NCBI RefSeq assembly: GCF_001612965.1
Contig: NZ_BDBL01000002.1
Span: 62,001 to 126,000 of the forward strand
DNA from: Nocardia kruczakiae NBRC 101016
GTDB lineage: Bacteria > Actinomycetota > Actinomycetes > Mycobacteriales > Mycobacteriaceae
Reading direction: 5' to 3'
Length of the DNA: 64,000 bases
Shown: piece by piece, positions 18,655 through 30,178 of the stretch
Numbering within the stretch: the stretch's first letter is position 1
Layout of the letters: the number at the start of each line of letters is the position of its first letter
Program-made: the position numbers and the translations under genes
The notes under the pieces: generated by a model
Database searches by the model: none
What the model was told of the DNA's origin: nothing
The model's input: the letters and a program-made list of their open reading frames with translations, nothing else

Positions 18655-19398
18655 TCAACCCAAGTTTTCGTGCAGAAACCGTTCGACTTCGGCGCGATAG
18701 ACAGCGGGTTGATCATCGTGGACGAGATGTCCGGCGGCGCCGACGACCACATGGCGCACATTCGGCCGCGTCGCCGCCATCTCCCGCATCTGCCCCGGCG
18801 GCGTGATCGTGTATTCGCCCTCGATCAGCAGTGTCGGCACGCGCACCGCGGCCCATTCGGCCCAGAAATCGCGCGTGCCCCACTCCTCGGAGATGTCGCG
18901 GAAGGTCGCGACCGAACCGTGCAACCGGTAGCCGTCCGGCGCGGGCGTGAACGAGTGGAGGAAGTAGCGCCCGGCGACCGGGCCGAAATAGTCGAGTACC
19001 GCGTCGGCATCGGGAAACGGCTGCGGCCAGGCCTCGATCATCTCCGCCCAGTGCCGCGCGGTGCGTCCCCGGAAATCGGGCGCCATATCCTCGACCACGA
19101 GCGCCCGCACCCGCTCGGGATACGCGGCCGCGAACATCCATCCGTGCAGTCCGCCCATCGAATGCCCGATCACCACCATCGGCTCCGATATCGCGGCGGT
19201 CGCGGCCGCCAGGTCGGCGACGAACGCCTCCGTGGTGAGCTCCGGCGGCGCCGGGCGACCGTGTCCGGCGGCGTCGAAGGAGTGGACATGACCGAATTCG
19301 CGCAGCCACGGCACCTGGCCGGCCCAGGTCCGCGCGCTGCCCATCAATCCGTGCAGCAGCAGAATCGGCACCCCGGTGCCGCCCTCGTCGTACAACAT
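18655..19398 (-). CDS. Alpha/beta hydrolase (Rv3591c-like)
   Basis: A 247-residue soluble hydrolase. The nucleophile elbow is GHSMGG, the oxyanion segment is HGLMGSARTW, and the His is in GAAGHLVHDD; the acid may be in LLIEGEYTI. The substrate is unknown, presumably an ester. ATG 19398 is preferred because TATCGT (19407-19412) lies 8 nt upstream, giving a leaderless start like its neighbour; GTG 19404 is two codons earlier. It is divergent from mhuD with about 40 bp between starts, the same pair as in M. tuberculosis. Confidence 0.8.
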   Translation of the reverse strand: MLYDEGGTGVPILLLHGLMGSARTWAGQVPWLREFGHVHSFDAAGHGRPAPPELTTEAFVADLAAATAAISEPMVVIGHSMGGLHGWMFAAAYPERVRALVVEDMAPDFRGRTARHWAEMIEAWPQPFPDADAVLDYFGPVAGRYFLHSFTPAPDGYRLHGSVATFRDISEEWGTRDFWAEWAAVRVPTLLIEGEYTITPPGQMREMAATRPNVRHVVVGAAGHLVHDDQPAVYRAEVERFLHENLG

Positions 19399-19442
19399 CG
19401 GCACCGACGATACGTGGTGAGCCAGGGGATTAGCCTGGGCTC

Positions 19443-19757
19443 ATGGCTGTTGTGAAGATCAATGCGATCGAGGTTCCCGAGGGAGCCGGACCCGAACTCG
19501 AGAAGCGCTTCGCGCATCGCGCGCACGCGGTGGAGAACTCGCCCGGCTTCCTGGGCTTCCAGTTGCTCCGCCCGGTGGCCGGTGACAACCGGTATTTCGT
19601 TGTGACGCAGTGGGATTCGGAGGAATCGTTCGCCGCGTGGCGGGACGGCCCGGCCAAGGAGGCGCACGCCGGACAGGCCCGCCAACCGGTCGCCACGGGC
19701 GCCTCCCTGCTGGAATTCGAGGTCGTCCTCGACGTCGCGGGCAAACCGGCCCAGTAG
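19443..19757 (+). CDS. mhuD: Heme-degrading monooxygenase MhuD (mycobilin-producing type)
   Basis: A 104-residue dimeric ferredoxin-like (ABM) protein that opens heme to release iron. It is close to M. tuberculosis MhuD (Rv3592): VVKINAIEVP at the start, RFAHRAHAVENSPGFLGFQ, and LLEFEVVLDV at the end. The key residues Asn7, Trp66 and the axial His75 fall at exactly the same positions. The ATG lies 6 nt after TAGCCT (19431-19436) with no Shine-Dalgarno, so it is probably leaderless. I see no IdeR box, but a short imperfect inverted repeat overlaps the promoter at 19419-19442. Confidence 0.92.
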   Translation: MAVVKINAIEVPEGAGPELEKRFAHRAHAVENSPGFLGFQLLRPVAGDNRYFVVTQWDSEESFAAWRDGPAKEAHAGQARQPVATGASLLEFEVVLDVAGKPAQ

Positions 19758-19844
19758 TGGTCGTCGCACCCGGTGGTCGGCCCGACCACCGGGTGGACTG
19801 CCTCGTGGCAGCCGACGCCCGCGATTACGTCGGCGAGCGCCGGC

Positions 19845-20288
19845 TCAGCTTTCGAGTGCGGCGTCGAGTTCGATGGTCTCGACGCCGGCGAGGGCCTTGC
19901 TGACCGGGCAACCGGCCTTGGCGGTCTGGGCGGCCTGCTCGAAGCCGCTCGCGTCGATACCCGAGACCCGGCCGCGCACGGTCAGCGCGATCTTCGAGAT
20001 GCGGAAGCCGCCCGCGGGATCCGGGCCGAGAGTCACGTCGGCATTCACGTCCAGGCTTTCGATGGTGCCGCCTGCGGCGCCGATCTGACCGGACAGTGCC
20101 ATCGCGTAGCAGGACGAATGCGCGGCCGCGATCAGTTCCTCGGGGCTGGTGGTGCCCTCGGCGGTATCGGCGGTCCGCTTCGGGAACGAGACGTCGAATT
20201 TGCCGACGCCGGAACTGGCCAGGTCGACCTGTCCGGATCCGTCCTGCAAGCCACCGGTCCATGCGGTACGCGCGCTACGTGTAGGCAT
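19845..20288 (-). CDS. OsmC/Ohr-family peroxidase
   Basis: A 147-residue thiol peroxidase reducing organic hydroperoxides. The two reactive cysteines are in AAHSSCYAMALS (around residue 60) and KAGCPVSKAL (around 125). The N-terminus RSARTAWTGGLQDGSG and GTTSPEELIAAAHSSC are typical of the OsmC branch. ATG 20288 has AAAGGA about 6 nt upstream. It is convergent with mhuD, and both relate to heme/oxidative stress, though co-regulation is not evident. Confidence 0.88.
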   Translation of the reverse strand: MPTRSARTAWTGGLQDGSGQVDLASSGVGKFDVSFPKRTADTAEGTTSPEELIAAAHSSCYAMALSGQIGAAGGTIESLDVNADVTLGPDPAGGFRISKIALTVRGRVSGIDASGFEQAAQTAKAGCPVSKALAGVETIELDAALES

Positions 20289-20397
20289 CGCTGTCCTTTC
20301 GTCGAGTGAGAATGAGCCGTCGCGCTCGAACCTACTCGCCGAGCGCGCTCGACTCACCGTTGTCCGGCACGATTGCCGCGCGAGGCCGCGCGGATGG

Positions 20398-21246
20398 TCA
20401 CGTCATATCGCGACGCACCATCAATACCACTGTGCCGCAGGCGAATACCGCGATATACGCCGTCAGGACGAGAAACGACGCCGGTCGCGACAGGATATCC
20501 AGGACGCCCGGCGTCGCGGCGCCGCCCACACTGCGCATGGCCCCGGCCGCCGAACCCGCCGCGGTTCCCGGCAGATGGTCGGTGATCGCCCGGATCGGCG
20601 AGAAGATCGAGGCAACGCCGCGCAGCAGATTCTCCACCACCAGCACCCACACCAGTCCCAGCCCGACCGCCAGCGCCGGACCGCGCGCGATCGCCGCGAT
20701 CAGCGCGCCGGCCAGCGTCCACATACCGAGGATCACCACGCCGGTCGCGAGGCCGAGCAGGGTGTGCGCGGCCGTCGGCAGCGTCGGCGTCTGGTGCTCG
20801 GCGACCCCGATCACCGCGGCCACACCGGTGTCGACCACGAACGCCGCACCGACCAAGCCCACCACCACACTCGTCAGGGCCAGCACGGTGCCGCCGACCA
20901 CCGCGCGGCGCGAAGGCCCTTGTGTGAAGACGGTTTTCCAACTGCCCCAGCCGTATCCGCTGCCCACCACCAGCGCCCCGAGTACCAGCATGAGCGCACC
21001 GCCGAACATCGCCATGCCCTGGGTGAACACCTCCGGCACGGCCGCGGGCAGCATCAGTTGCAACAGCACCTCGCGCGGTTGCCCGTTCGACATCCGGGAA
21101 CTGCTGCCCGAGGTGTAGGCCAGATAGTTGAACAGATAGGCGAAGACGAGATTCAGCGCGATCCAGGTACCGAGCACGATCCAGAACGCGGGCCACTTCC
21201 GCAGCCGCGCGAATTCGGCTCGGGTGCAGGCCAGTACGTCGTTCAT
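20398..21246 (-). CDS. ABC-2 type transporter permease
   Basis: A 282-residue integral membrane protein with about six hydrophobic segments, starting MNDVLACTRAEFARLRKWPAFW, a typical ABC-2 permease N-terminus (cytosolic helix then first membrane span). It overlaps the ATPase stop by 4 nt, so the two form an exporter. The divergent histidine kinase-response regulator pair suggests control in response to an envelope stress or peptide. The substrate is unknown. Confidence 0.82.
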   Translation of the reverse strand: MNDVLACTRAEFARLRKWPAFWIVLGTWIALNLVFAYLFNYLAYTSGSSSRMSNGQPREVLLQLMLPAAVPEVFTQGMAMFGGALMLVLGALVVGSGYGWGSWKTVFTQGPSRRAVVGGTVLALTSVVVGLVGAAFVVDTGVAAVIGVAEHQTPTLPTAAHTLLGLATGVVILGMWTLAGALIAAIARGPALAVGLGLVWVLVVENLLRGVASIFSPIRAITDHLPGTAAGSAAGAMRSVGGAATPGVLDILSRPASFLVLTAYIAVFACGTVVLMVRRDMT

Positions 21247-22235
21247 GGGTGCTCCTGTTTCGTCATCTCGAAGAACACTTCCTCCAGGGACTTCTCGTCC
21301 GTGCGCAGCTCCAGCAGATCCGCGCCGGATGCGATCACCGCGCGCGCCACCTCGGGCGCCATTGCCCTACCGGCATCGACTCTGATGCCAGCGGCGGACA
21401 GCTTCGCACGATGTTCACCCACCACCCGGCGCACCGCTGGATAGGCCGTCTCCAGCGGCTCGGCGCGCACCAGAAGCGTTGCCGCGCCGCGCAGTTCGCC
21501 CACCGTCGATTCGGTGAGCAGCCTCCCGCCGGAGATCACACCGACCCGATCGCAGATTTCCTGCACCTCGCCGAGCAGATGCGAGGAGAGCACGACGGTG
21601 TGCCCGTCGGCGGCCAAACCGGTGACCAGTTCTCGCATTTCGGCCATGCCGGCCGGATCCAGCCCGTTGGTCGGCTCGTCGAGGATGAGCAGATCGGGGC
21701 TGCCGAGCAGGGCCGCGCCGACGCCGAGGCGCTGTTTCATGCCGAGCGAATAGGTGCGGAAGCGGTCGTCGGCCCGGTCGGCGAGACCTACCCGCGCCAG
21801 GATCTCGTCCACCTCGGCGAATCGGTCGCGACGCCGGGTACCGGCGGTGCGCTCGGTCCGGTGGTAGCGGGCCGGCACCCGCAGGTTATCGCGGCCGGAC
21901 AGGTACGGATAGAAGCCGGGCCCTTCGATCAGAACGCCGATGCGCCGCAACGACTCCGGTTCGCCGGGATTGCGGCCGAGTACCGTCGCGGTACCGGAGG
22001 TCGGTGCGATCAGCCCGACGAGCATCCGCAGCGTCGTCGTCTTACCGGCGCCGTTGGGACCGAGGAATCCGTAGATCTCGCCGCGCCGCACCGTCATGGA
22101 CACCGCGTCCACGGCCGTATGGTCGCCGTACTTCTTGGTGAGCGCGTCGGTGACCACGACCTCGGCTGCGGTCGACCGAGCCTGTACGGACGTGCCGGGA
22201 AGGGCGCCACCCGGATCCGCATTCGATCTGTTCAT
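21243..22235 (-). CDS. ABC transporter ATP-binding protein (exporter type)
   Basis: A 330-residue ATPase with Walker A GPNGAGKTTT, signature YSLGMKQRLG, Walker B LLILDEPTNGLDP and switch His in SSHLLGE. The C-terminal ~80 residues are a regulatory extension. ATG 22235 starts just before the domain plus a ~30-residue hydrophilic leader; the frame is open further upstream but crosses the divergent promoter. Exporters of this class, paired with a two-component system, often confer antibiotic or antimicrobial-peptide resistance. Confidence 0.87.
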   Translation of the reverse strand: MNRSNADPGGALPGTSVQARSTAAEVVVTDALTKKYGDHTAVDAVSMTVRRGEIYGFLGPNGAGKTTTLRMLVGLIAPTSGTATVLGRNPGEPESLRRIGVLIEGPGFYPYLSGRDNLRVPARYHRTERTAGTRRRDRFAEVDEILARVGLADRADDRFRTYSLGMKQRLGVGAALLGSPDLLILDEPTNGLDPAGMAEMRELVTGLAADGHTVVLSSHLLGEVQEICDRVGVISGGRLLTESTVGELRGAATLLVRAEPLETAYPAVRRVVGEHRAKLSAAGIRVDAGRAMAPEVARAVIASGADLLELRTDEKSLEEVFFEMTKQEHP

Positions 22236-22361
22236 ATCTCGACCATCCGCTTCGACCTGCGGCGACACATCCGTCACGGTGCCCGCCTCGGCGTACGTAT
22301 CTGGACGTATTTCACGGCGCGGGGGCTCGCTGCGCGGCGCGGCGGGGTTACCGTTCGAACT

Positions 22362-23600
22362 GTGCAGTCGAGTAGGCGGCCCGGCGCCCGGGATGTGATG
22401 CTGAGCGTCGTCGTGGCCGCTGTCCAATTGGGCGCCGGACATGCGGCGAATGCGCATCAGTCCGGCGTGCGACCACTGGATGCGCTGGGATACGCGTTGC
22501 TGGTGGCCGGCCCGCTGCTGTTGGCGCTGCGCGCGATATACCCCCGGGCCGTGTTCGTGGGCGTACTCGCGGTCACCGTCGCCTATCTGCTGGTCGGCTA
22601 CGGCTACGGACCGGTCTTCGTATCGCTGGTCATCGCCTTTCTGACCGCGGCCTCGCGCGGCTCCCGCTGGTACACCTATCCGCTGGTGCCGCTGGGATAT
22701 CTGCTGATGGTGTGGCCGGTGCCCGCCCTGCGCGGCCACGGCCCCGGGGGCTGGCCGGTCGCCGGGATCCTGGCCTGGCTGGTGGTGCTGATCGCGATCG
22801 CCGAGGGGATCCGGCAGCGGCGTTCGGCGCTGATAGCACGGCGTCAGCGCGCCGAGGCGGCGCGGCGCAACCGGGAGGCCGAACGCGCCCGCGAACTCGC
22901 CGAACGCGAACAGCGTGCGGCCCAGGAGCGGCTGGCCATCGCGCGCGAACTGCACGATGTGCTCGCGCACAGCCTGTCGCTGATCAATGTGCAGTCGTCG
23001 GTGGCGCTGGAACTGCTCGACCGCAAACCCGAACAGGCCGCGACCGCGCTGTCGGCGATCAAAGAGGTCAGCCGCGATGCGATCGGTGAGGTGCACAGTC
23101 TGCTGCGCTCGATCCGCGCCGGCGCGGAAACCGTTGCGGCGCCGACCGGTCCGGCGGCCGGCATCGGCGATCTGGAATCATTGCTGGCTCCGACCCGTGC
23201 CGCCGGGGCGGTAGTCCACACCCGGATTTCGGGTACACCGCGCCGGCTGCCGGTGGTGGTCGGCGTGGCCGCCGCCCGCATCGTGCAGGAAGCGCTGACC
23301 AATGTGCTGCGACACGCGCCCGGCGCGGAAACGACGGTGGTTGTGGATTATTCACCGAGCGAGCTGTGCATCACTGTGGACAACGAGCGACCGCCGAATT
23401 CTCCACAGTCGTCCACAACCGGTGGCGGGAACGGGATTCCCGGCATGGTCGAACGCGCGCACGCACTGGGCGGGGCGGTGTCCGCGACGCCGCGCGCCGA
23501 CGGTGGGTTCCGGGTGGACGCTCGACTACCGATCCCGGTGACCGCGGCCGGCGAGCCCGCCGCGCCCGCCCCTCCGGTCGAACCACCCGAACCTTGGTGA
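22362..23600 (+). CDS. Two-component sensor histidine kinase (NarL/DesK-type)
   Basis: A 412-residue membrane kinase. Several N-terminal transmembrane helices (about residues 13-150) are followed by a coiled segment rich in Arg/Glu/Ala, a HisKA_3 domain with the phosphoacceptor in ARELHDVLAHSLSL, and an HATPase domain with IVQEALTNVLRHA and GGGNGIPGMVERA. A Pro-rich tail ends the protein. GTG 22362 lies 7 nt after TACCGT (22349-22354), a leaderless start, while the next ATG is at 22398. It pairs with the response regulator 34 nt downstream. Confidence 0.87.
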   Translation: MQSSRRPGARDVMLSVVVAAVQLGAGHAANAHQSGVRPLDALGYALLVAGPLLLALRAIYPRAVFVGVLAVTVAYLLVGYGYGPVFVSLVIAFLTAASRGSRWYTYPLVPLGYLLMVWPVPALRGHGPGGWPVAGILAWLVVLIAIAEGIRQRRSALIARRQRAEAARRNREAERARELAEREQRAAQERLAIARELHDVLAHSLSLINVQSSVALELLDRKPEQAATALSAIKEVSRDAIGEVHSLLRSIRAGAETVAAPTGPAAGIGDLESLLAPTRAAGAVVHTRISGTPRRLPVVVGVAAARIVQEALTNVLRHAPGAETTVVVDYSPSELCITVDNERPPNSPQSSTTGGGNGIPGMVERAHALGGAVSATPRADGGFRVDARLPIPVTAAGEPAAPAPPVEPPEPW

Positions 23601-23634
23601 GCGGCTCCGAATACCCTGAGCTACAGGAGGTTTC

Positions 23635-24300
23635 GTGAACGACATTCGCGTCCTGGTCGCCGACGACCAAGCCCTCGTACGCGCCGGATTCGCCGCGCTG
23701 CTGGACGCTCAGGACGGGATCGCGGTCGTGGGCGAGGCCGACAACGGTGAGCACGCGCTGCGGCTGACCCGGGAACTGCGCCCGGATGTGGTTCTGATGG
23801 ATATCCGGATGCCGGTGCTCGACGGCCTCGCCGCGACCCGGGAGATCGCCGCCGATCCCGATCTCACCGGTGTGAGAGTGGTGGTCCTCACCACCTTCGA
23901 ACTCGACGAGTACGTCTTCGAGGCCATGCGGTCGGGCGCCACGGGTTTCCTTGTCAAACACACCGAACCCGCGGATCTGGTGCGGGCGGTGCGGGTGGTC
24001 GCCGAGGGGGACGCGCTGCTTTCGCCCAGCGTCACCCGCCGCCTGGTCGCCGAATTCGCCACCCACGCCAAACCCGCACCCACCGCGGCCCTGTCCGAAC
24101 TCACCGACCGTGAGCGCGAGGTGATGGCGCTGGTCGCCGAAGGGCTCACCAACGCCGAAATCGGCCGGCGTCTCTTCATGAGCCCCGCCACCGCCCGCAC
24201 CCACGTGAGTCGAATCCTGGTGAAACTCGGCGCCCGGGACCGGACGCAACTCGTGGTGATGGCCTACGAATCCGGTCTGGTCCGCCCCGGCTGGCAGTGA
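23635..24300 (+). CDS. Two-component response regulator (NarL/LuxR family)
   Basis: A 221-residue regulator. The receiver domain has the acidic pair VADDQ, phosphoacceptor Asp in VVLMDIRMPVLDG, Thr in VVVLTTFE and Lys in FLVKHT. The C-terminal LuxR HTH is LTDREREVMALVAEGL followed by TNAEIGRRLFMSPATARTHV. The GTG start has an excellent AGGAGG 5-6 nt upstream. It is presumably phosphorylated by the preceding kinase to control the divergent ABC exporter. Confidence 0.92.
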   Translation: MNDIRVLVADDQALVRAGFAALLDAQDGIAVVGEADNGEHALRLTRELRPDVVLMDIRMPVLDGLAATREIAADPDLTGVRVVVLTTFELDEYVFEAMRSGATGFLVKHTEPADLVRAVRVVAEGDALLSPSVTRRLVAEFATHAKPAPTAALSELTDREREVMALVAEGLTNAEIGRRLFMSPATARTHVSRILVKLGARDRTQLVVMAYESGLVRPGWQ

Positions 24301-24327
24301 CCCGGCCGCGGTCGCGGCGACTCGGGG

Positions 24328-25236
24328 TCAGCGACCGAATTCCGCGGCCACCGGGATCACCTCGCGCCCGAGCACCTCCAGGGGCGTCAGCTCGTCGACG
24401 CCGGCCACCCGTCCGATCACCAGGTCGATCCCCAGATCGGCCATCCGCTTCAGCTGCCCCAGCACCTGACCGACGCCGTCCCCGCCGGGTCCGAGGTCGA
24501 AGGCGAAGACACAGCTCTTGCGGATCTCACGCGGATCGCGGCCGATCTCCACGCACAGCCGGTCCAGCAGTTCGATCTTGCTCGCCAGCTCCGGCCCCGG
24601 TCGCAGGCTCGCCACATCCGCGTACCGCGCCACCAGCGGCAATGTGCGCCGCTCACCGTCCCCGCCGATCAGCACCGGCGGATGCGGGCGATGCCCGCCC
24701 GACAGCGGATTCCGCACCACCTGCGGAGCATTCAGCGGGCGCTCGACGTGAAAGTGCTTGCCGGGTACGGGTTCCGCGCCACCCCGCTCGCCGGTCCACA
24801 TGGCACGGCAGATCCGCAGCGTCTCCTCCAGCATGTCGTAGCGGTCGCGCAACGGCGGAAAGGGCAGGCCGTAGCCCTCCACATCGCCGGTGGAGGTGCC
24901 CGTCCCGATCCCCAGCCAGGCCCGGCCGCCGGACAGCACATCCAGCGTGGTGACCAGCTTTCCGAGCATGGCCGGATGCCGATAGTGCACCCCCGACACC
25001 ACCGCGGTCAGCTCCACTCGTGAGGTGTGCGCCGCGATGAACGACAGCGTCGAATACGCCTCCAGCACATTCTGTTCTACATGCCCCAGCCAAGGGCTCT
25101 GCCAGAGATGATCACCCACCGCGACGACCGAGAATCCGCTCTCCTCCGCCGTGCGGACCACCTCGGCCAGACGCGATCCGATGCGTTCCGAGGGGGTGTC
25201 CAGCGCGACGTTCGTCAGATGCAATCCGATATCCAT
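24328..25236 (-). CDS. Luciferase-like (LLM) F420-dependent-type oxidoreductase
   Basis: A 302-residue TIM-barrel oxidoreductase of the bacterial luciferase family. It begins MDIGLHLTNVAL, then VAVGDHLWQSPW, SGVHYRHPAMLGKLVTTLDVLSGGRAWLGIGTG and the PPVLIGGDGERRTL segment typical of F420-dependent members. It probably reduces or oxidises a substrate with F420 (or FMN); the substrate is unknown. ATG 25236 has GGGAG just upstream, while the open frame before it is not coding-like. Confidence 0.83.
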   Translation of the reverse strand: MDIGLHLTNVALDTPSERIGSRLAEVVRTAEESGFSVVAVGDHLWQSPWLGHVEQNVLEAYSTLSFIAAHTSRVELTAVVSGVHYRHPAMLGKLVTTLDVLSGGRAWLGIGTGTSTGDVEGYGLPFPPLRDRYDMLEETLRICRAMWTGERGGAEPVPGKHFHVERPLNAPQVVRNPLSGGHRPHPPVLIGGDGERRTLPLVARYADVASLRPGPELASKIELLDRLCVEIGRDPREIRKSCVFAFDLGPGGDGVGQVLGQLKRMADLGIDLVIGRVAGVDELTPLEVLGREVIPVAAEFGR

Positions 25237-25312
25237 GACTCCCACCCTCTGCCTCCCGGCAGCGCGAATCATCCGCCCGGAGAACACATCCCGGGTACGT
25301 CCCCGCGCGTAG

Positions 25313-26097
25313 TCAGCGGGTGGCGCCGAGCTCGAGTCCTCGCCGAATCGCCTGCTCCACCGGTGAATACGCACCGTCGGGCCGGTCCAGCACGCACGGT
25401 TCGCGCAGCTGCAGCGGCGGCTGGGCCATGAATTTCGGGTTCCGGCCGCGATGCGCCTGGGCGGCGTGCACCAGGAACGGGTGACACAGATACACATCAC
25501 CGGCCCGGCCGGTCGCCGTCACTTCCGGAAGACCCTCGGTGGCGGCGAAGTCCTCGACCAGGTCCGACATCGCGACCCCGGCCGCACCGTACGGTTCCAG
25601 CACCTTCGCGATCCGCAGATGCGAGCCCACCCGGATCCGCGTCGGCGCATCGTCGGGGCCGACGTCGGAGAACAGGAACAGCATCAGCAGACCCCGGCCC
25701 TGCGACCGCACGTTGATGCGCCACCGCAGATAGTCCTCCGGATCCTCGCCCGGGAAACTCGCGTCGATATGCCATCCGTCGTCGCCCGGCGACTGCTCGC
25801 TGGGGAACCGAATCGGGAAGGTGCCCAGCCCCTGGAACGGTACCCAGCGGCCAGCACCGACCAGCCGATCACACGCCTGTGCCAGCAGCGGACTGCGTGC
25901 GGCCCGGGCGAACGGCGGGTCGGCGAATCCGGGCAGCCGGACCACCGGCCGGGTCCACGTTCCGGAATCCGCCGGATCGCATCCGGTTGCGCGCCACAGG
26001 ATTCCCGCGCCTCGGCCGCGGTGGATTCGGAGAACGCACCCTCCACTCGGACGAACCCCTCGGCGACGAAACCCTCCACCTCGGCATCGGTCAGCAC
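25313..26097 (-). pseudogene. Phytanoyl-CoA dioxygenase (PhyH) family gene broken by a -1 frameshift
   Basis: The product would be a non-heme Fe(II)/2-oxoglutarate oxygenase of about 261 residues. The N-terminal part (GTG 26097, Shine-Dalgarno AAAGAGG before it, LTDAEVEGFVAEGFVRVEG) is in one frame. The rest, starting ILWRATGCDPADSGTWTRPVV and carrying the iron ligands HID in DDGWHIDASF and the distal His in FLVHAAQAHRGR, is in the next frame. The junction is at about 26000-26006, where one base appears missing. Either a real recent pseudogene or a sequencing error; the downstream part is otherwise intact. Confidence 0.75.
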
Positions 26098-26252
26098 ACA
26101 GCCCTCTTTCCAATCGCGAACATCGCCAGAATGGAACATTCGCCCGCGCGGGCGCCACTCATTTTGTGCGCGTGCGACTGCTGTGCGCATACGACGATGC
26201 CGGTCACCCCGCGGTGCGGGATGACCGGCATCCACCGATCTGTGCGGACTAC

Positions 26253-28802
<2,550 letters not shown>

Positions 28803-29058
28803 CGCTCCCTCACTTCCTGCTCCGCTATCCACGGCATCCGGCGCTGCTGTTGTGCTTCGTGCTTCACACCTGTGGCGCCAGCCTGCCATGAAGCCCTGGG
28901 GTTGCATCCCCCGCCTCTACTGTAGTTGGCGGGGGTCACGGCCGTCGTCCGTCCACCCTATTGCGAACTGGCGACAACGCGAGTCATACCGTTCTAACGC
29001 GACTCCGACCCGGATCGTTTCCCCAGCAACTACGCCCACAGCTGAATTTTCCGCGTCC

Positions 29059-29090
29059 GCTTCGCGACGGCGGGGTTCGCGGCCCCGGGC
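29059..29090 (-). repeat. Probable divergent third copy of the dispersed hairpin repeat
   Basis: The bases 29059-29090 read like the core of the repeat at 17241 and 37682 (GCTTCGC ... CGGCGGGGT ... CGGCCCC) with several changes and no second half. As in the other two copies it lies just beyond the stop codon of a minus-strand gene (the lipase stop at 29097). The similarity is partial, so chance resemblance of GC-rich sequence is possible. Confidence 0.35.
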
Positions 29091-29096
29091 ACGGAA

Positions 29097-30062
29097 CTAT
29101 CCGGTGATCGGCGGGATGAAGTGGCAGGGCACCGGCCGCGGATCGTCCGGATCCAGGGCGTTGAGCGCGAACGCCGCCGCCCGGTCGCTGCCCGCGATGC
29201 CCGCGTGCTCCGAGTAGTCCGCCGCGCAGCCGTCCTGGACCACGACGTTCGTCGTGTTCGGGCCGGGCACCAGGGCGACGGTGTACGGCACCACCAGCTC
29301 GTCGTAGCGGGTCTCGATATTGGTGTAGGTGACGTCCGGGTCGTAGACGCCGTCGGCATTCAGGGAACGGATGAAATCCGTGCTACCCGTCATCTGCGCA
29401 CAGGCGGCACAGGGGCTCGCCCCCAGGGCGGCGTCGAAGGCCGGCCCCGCCCCCAGGCGTCGCGCGATATCGCGAGCCGGGTCGATCACCGGGCCGAAGG
29501 TGCCCAGCCACGGCGCCGCGATCGCCACGAACTTGTCGACCTTCTCGGCACCGCCCAGTCGCTTCACGAAGTAGTTGCCCACCAGATTGCCCTGCGAATG
29601 CGCGATCAGATCGACCTTCTCGGCGCCGGTCGCCGCAAGCACCCGGTCCACGAACTCCGCGAGCTGCGCCGAACTGTCCTCGATCGGCCGCATCCCGCCG
29701 ATCGCCGAGAGCGGCCACGGCAGATCGTAGGCGCCGTAGGTCAGCGAATAGACGCAATATCCCTCGTTGGCCAGCAGCGGCGCGTACACGCCCCAGTTCG
29801 TCTGCGCCCCGCCGCCGGTGCCGTGCACCAGCACGACGGGTTCGGGATGGGCGTCGCTGGGCCGGCACGACCAATCGTCGGCGCCGGGCAGAGATCCACC
29901 CGGATTTCGCAGCTCGTAGGGAATGCCGGAGAAGAAGTTGTAGTCCACCGGATATTCGGCGTGGGCCGCGGCGGCGGCGGTCACCCACAGAATGCTCGAG
30001 ATCGCCAGGACGAGCGCGGCTCCGAGCGCCCGGCGCGGCAGATGCGCGATATGAGACGGCAT
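29097..30062 (-). CDS. Secreted lipase, alpha/beta hydrolase (lipase class 2 type)
   Basis: A 321-residue exported esterase/lipase. The signal peptide spans about residues 1-36 and ends AAAAAHAE. The mature enzyme has oxyanion motif VLVHGTGGGAQTNW, nucleophile AHSQGN, and paired cysteines (DDWSCRPS, SPCAACAQ, DGCAADY, PCHF) suiting disulfides outside the cell. Family members hydrolyse triacylglycerols or other esters. A strong GGGAGGGGAT precedes the ATG, and a perfect KstR-type site lies 22 nt further upstream, suggesting control with sterol catabolism. Confidence 0.86.
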   Translation of the reverse strand: MPSHIAHLPRRALGAALVLAISSILWVTAAAAAHAEYPVDYNFFSGIPYELRNPGGSLPGADDWSCRPSDAHPEPVVLVHGTGGGAQTNWGVYAPLLANEGYCVYSLTYGAYDLPWPLSAIGGMRPIEDSSAQLAEFVDRVLAATGAEKVDLIAHSQGNLVGNYFVKRLGGAEKVDKFVAIAAPWLGTFGPVIDPARDIARRLGAGPAFDAALGASPCAACAQMTGSTDFIRSLNADGVYDPDVTYTNIETRYDELVVPYTVALVPGPNTTNVVVQDGCAADYSEHAGIAGSDRAAAFALNALDPDDPRPVPCHFIPPITG

Positions 30063-30084
30063 CGGGATCCCCTCCCAAAAAAAC

Positions 30085-30098
30085 TAGAACGTGTTTCA
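30085..30098. promoter_or_regulatory. KstR-type operator upstream of the lipase gene
   Basis: TAGAACGTGTTTCA matches the published mycobacterial KstR consensus TnnAACnnGTTnnA at every fixed position. It is 22 bp upstream of the lipase ATG, next to an A/T-tract, where a bound repressor would block transcription. KstR controls cholesterol catabolism genes; a kstR gene is not in this window. Confidence 0.6.
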
Positions 30099-30178
30099 AC
30101 ACGCTAGCGGGAAAAGGGACCATTCGGATCGATACCGACGGGTAACCGGAATCGCCGGTCACATCCGGCGGCCGCGTA

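Noticed and set aside
19405..19442. Possible IdeR/DtxR iron box in front of mhuD
   Set aside because: The short imperfect repeat does not fit the TTAGGTTAGSCTAACCTAA pattern; only a weak unassigned repeat can be claimed.
28803..29000. ClgR-type site upstream of clpC1
   Set aside because: The GTCGCCAGTTCGCA stretch near 28960-28980 has the wrong orientation of the two half sites, so I do not claim it.
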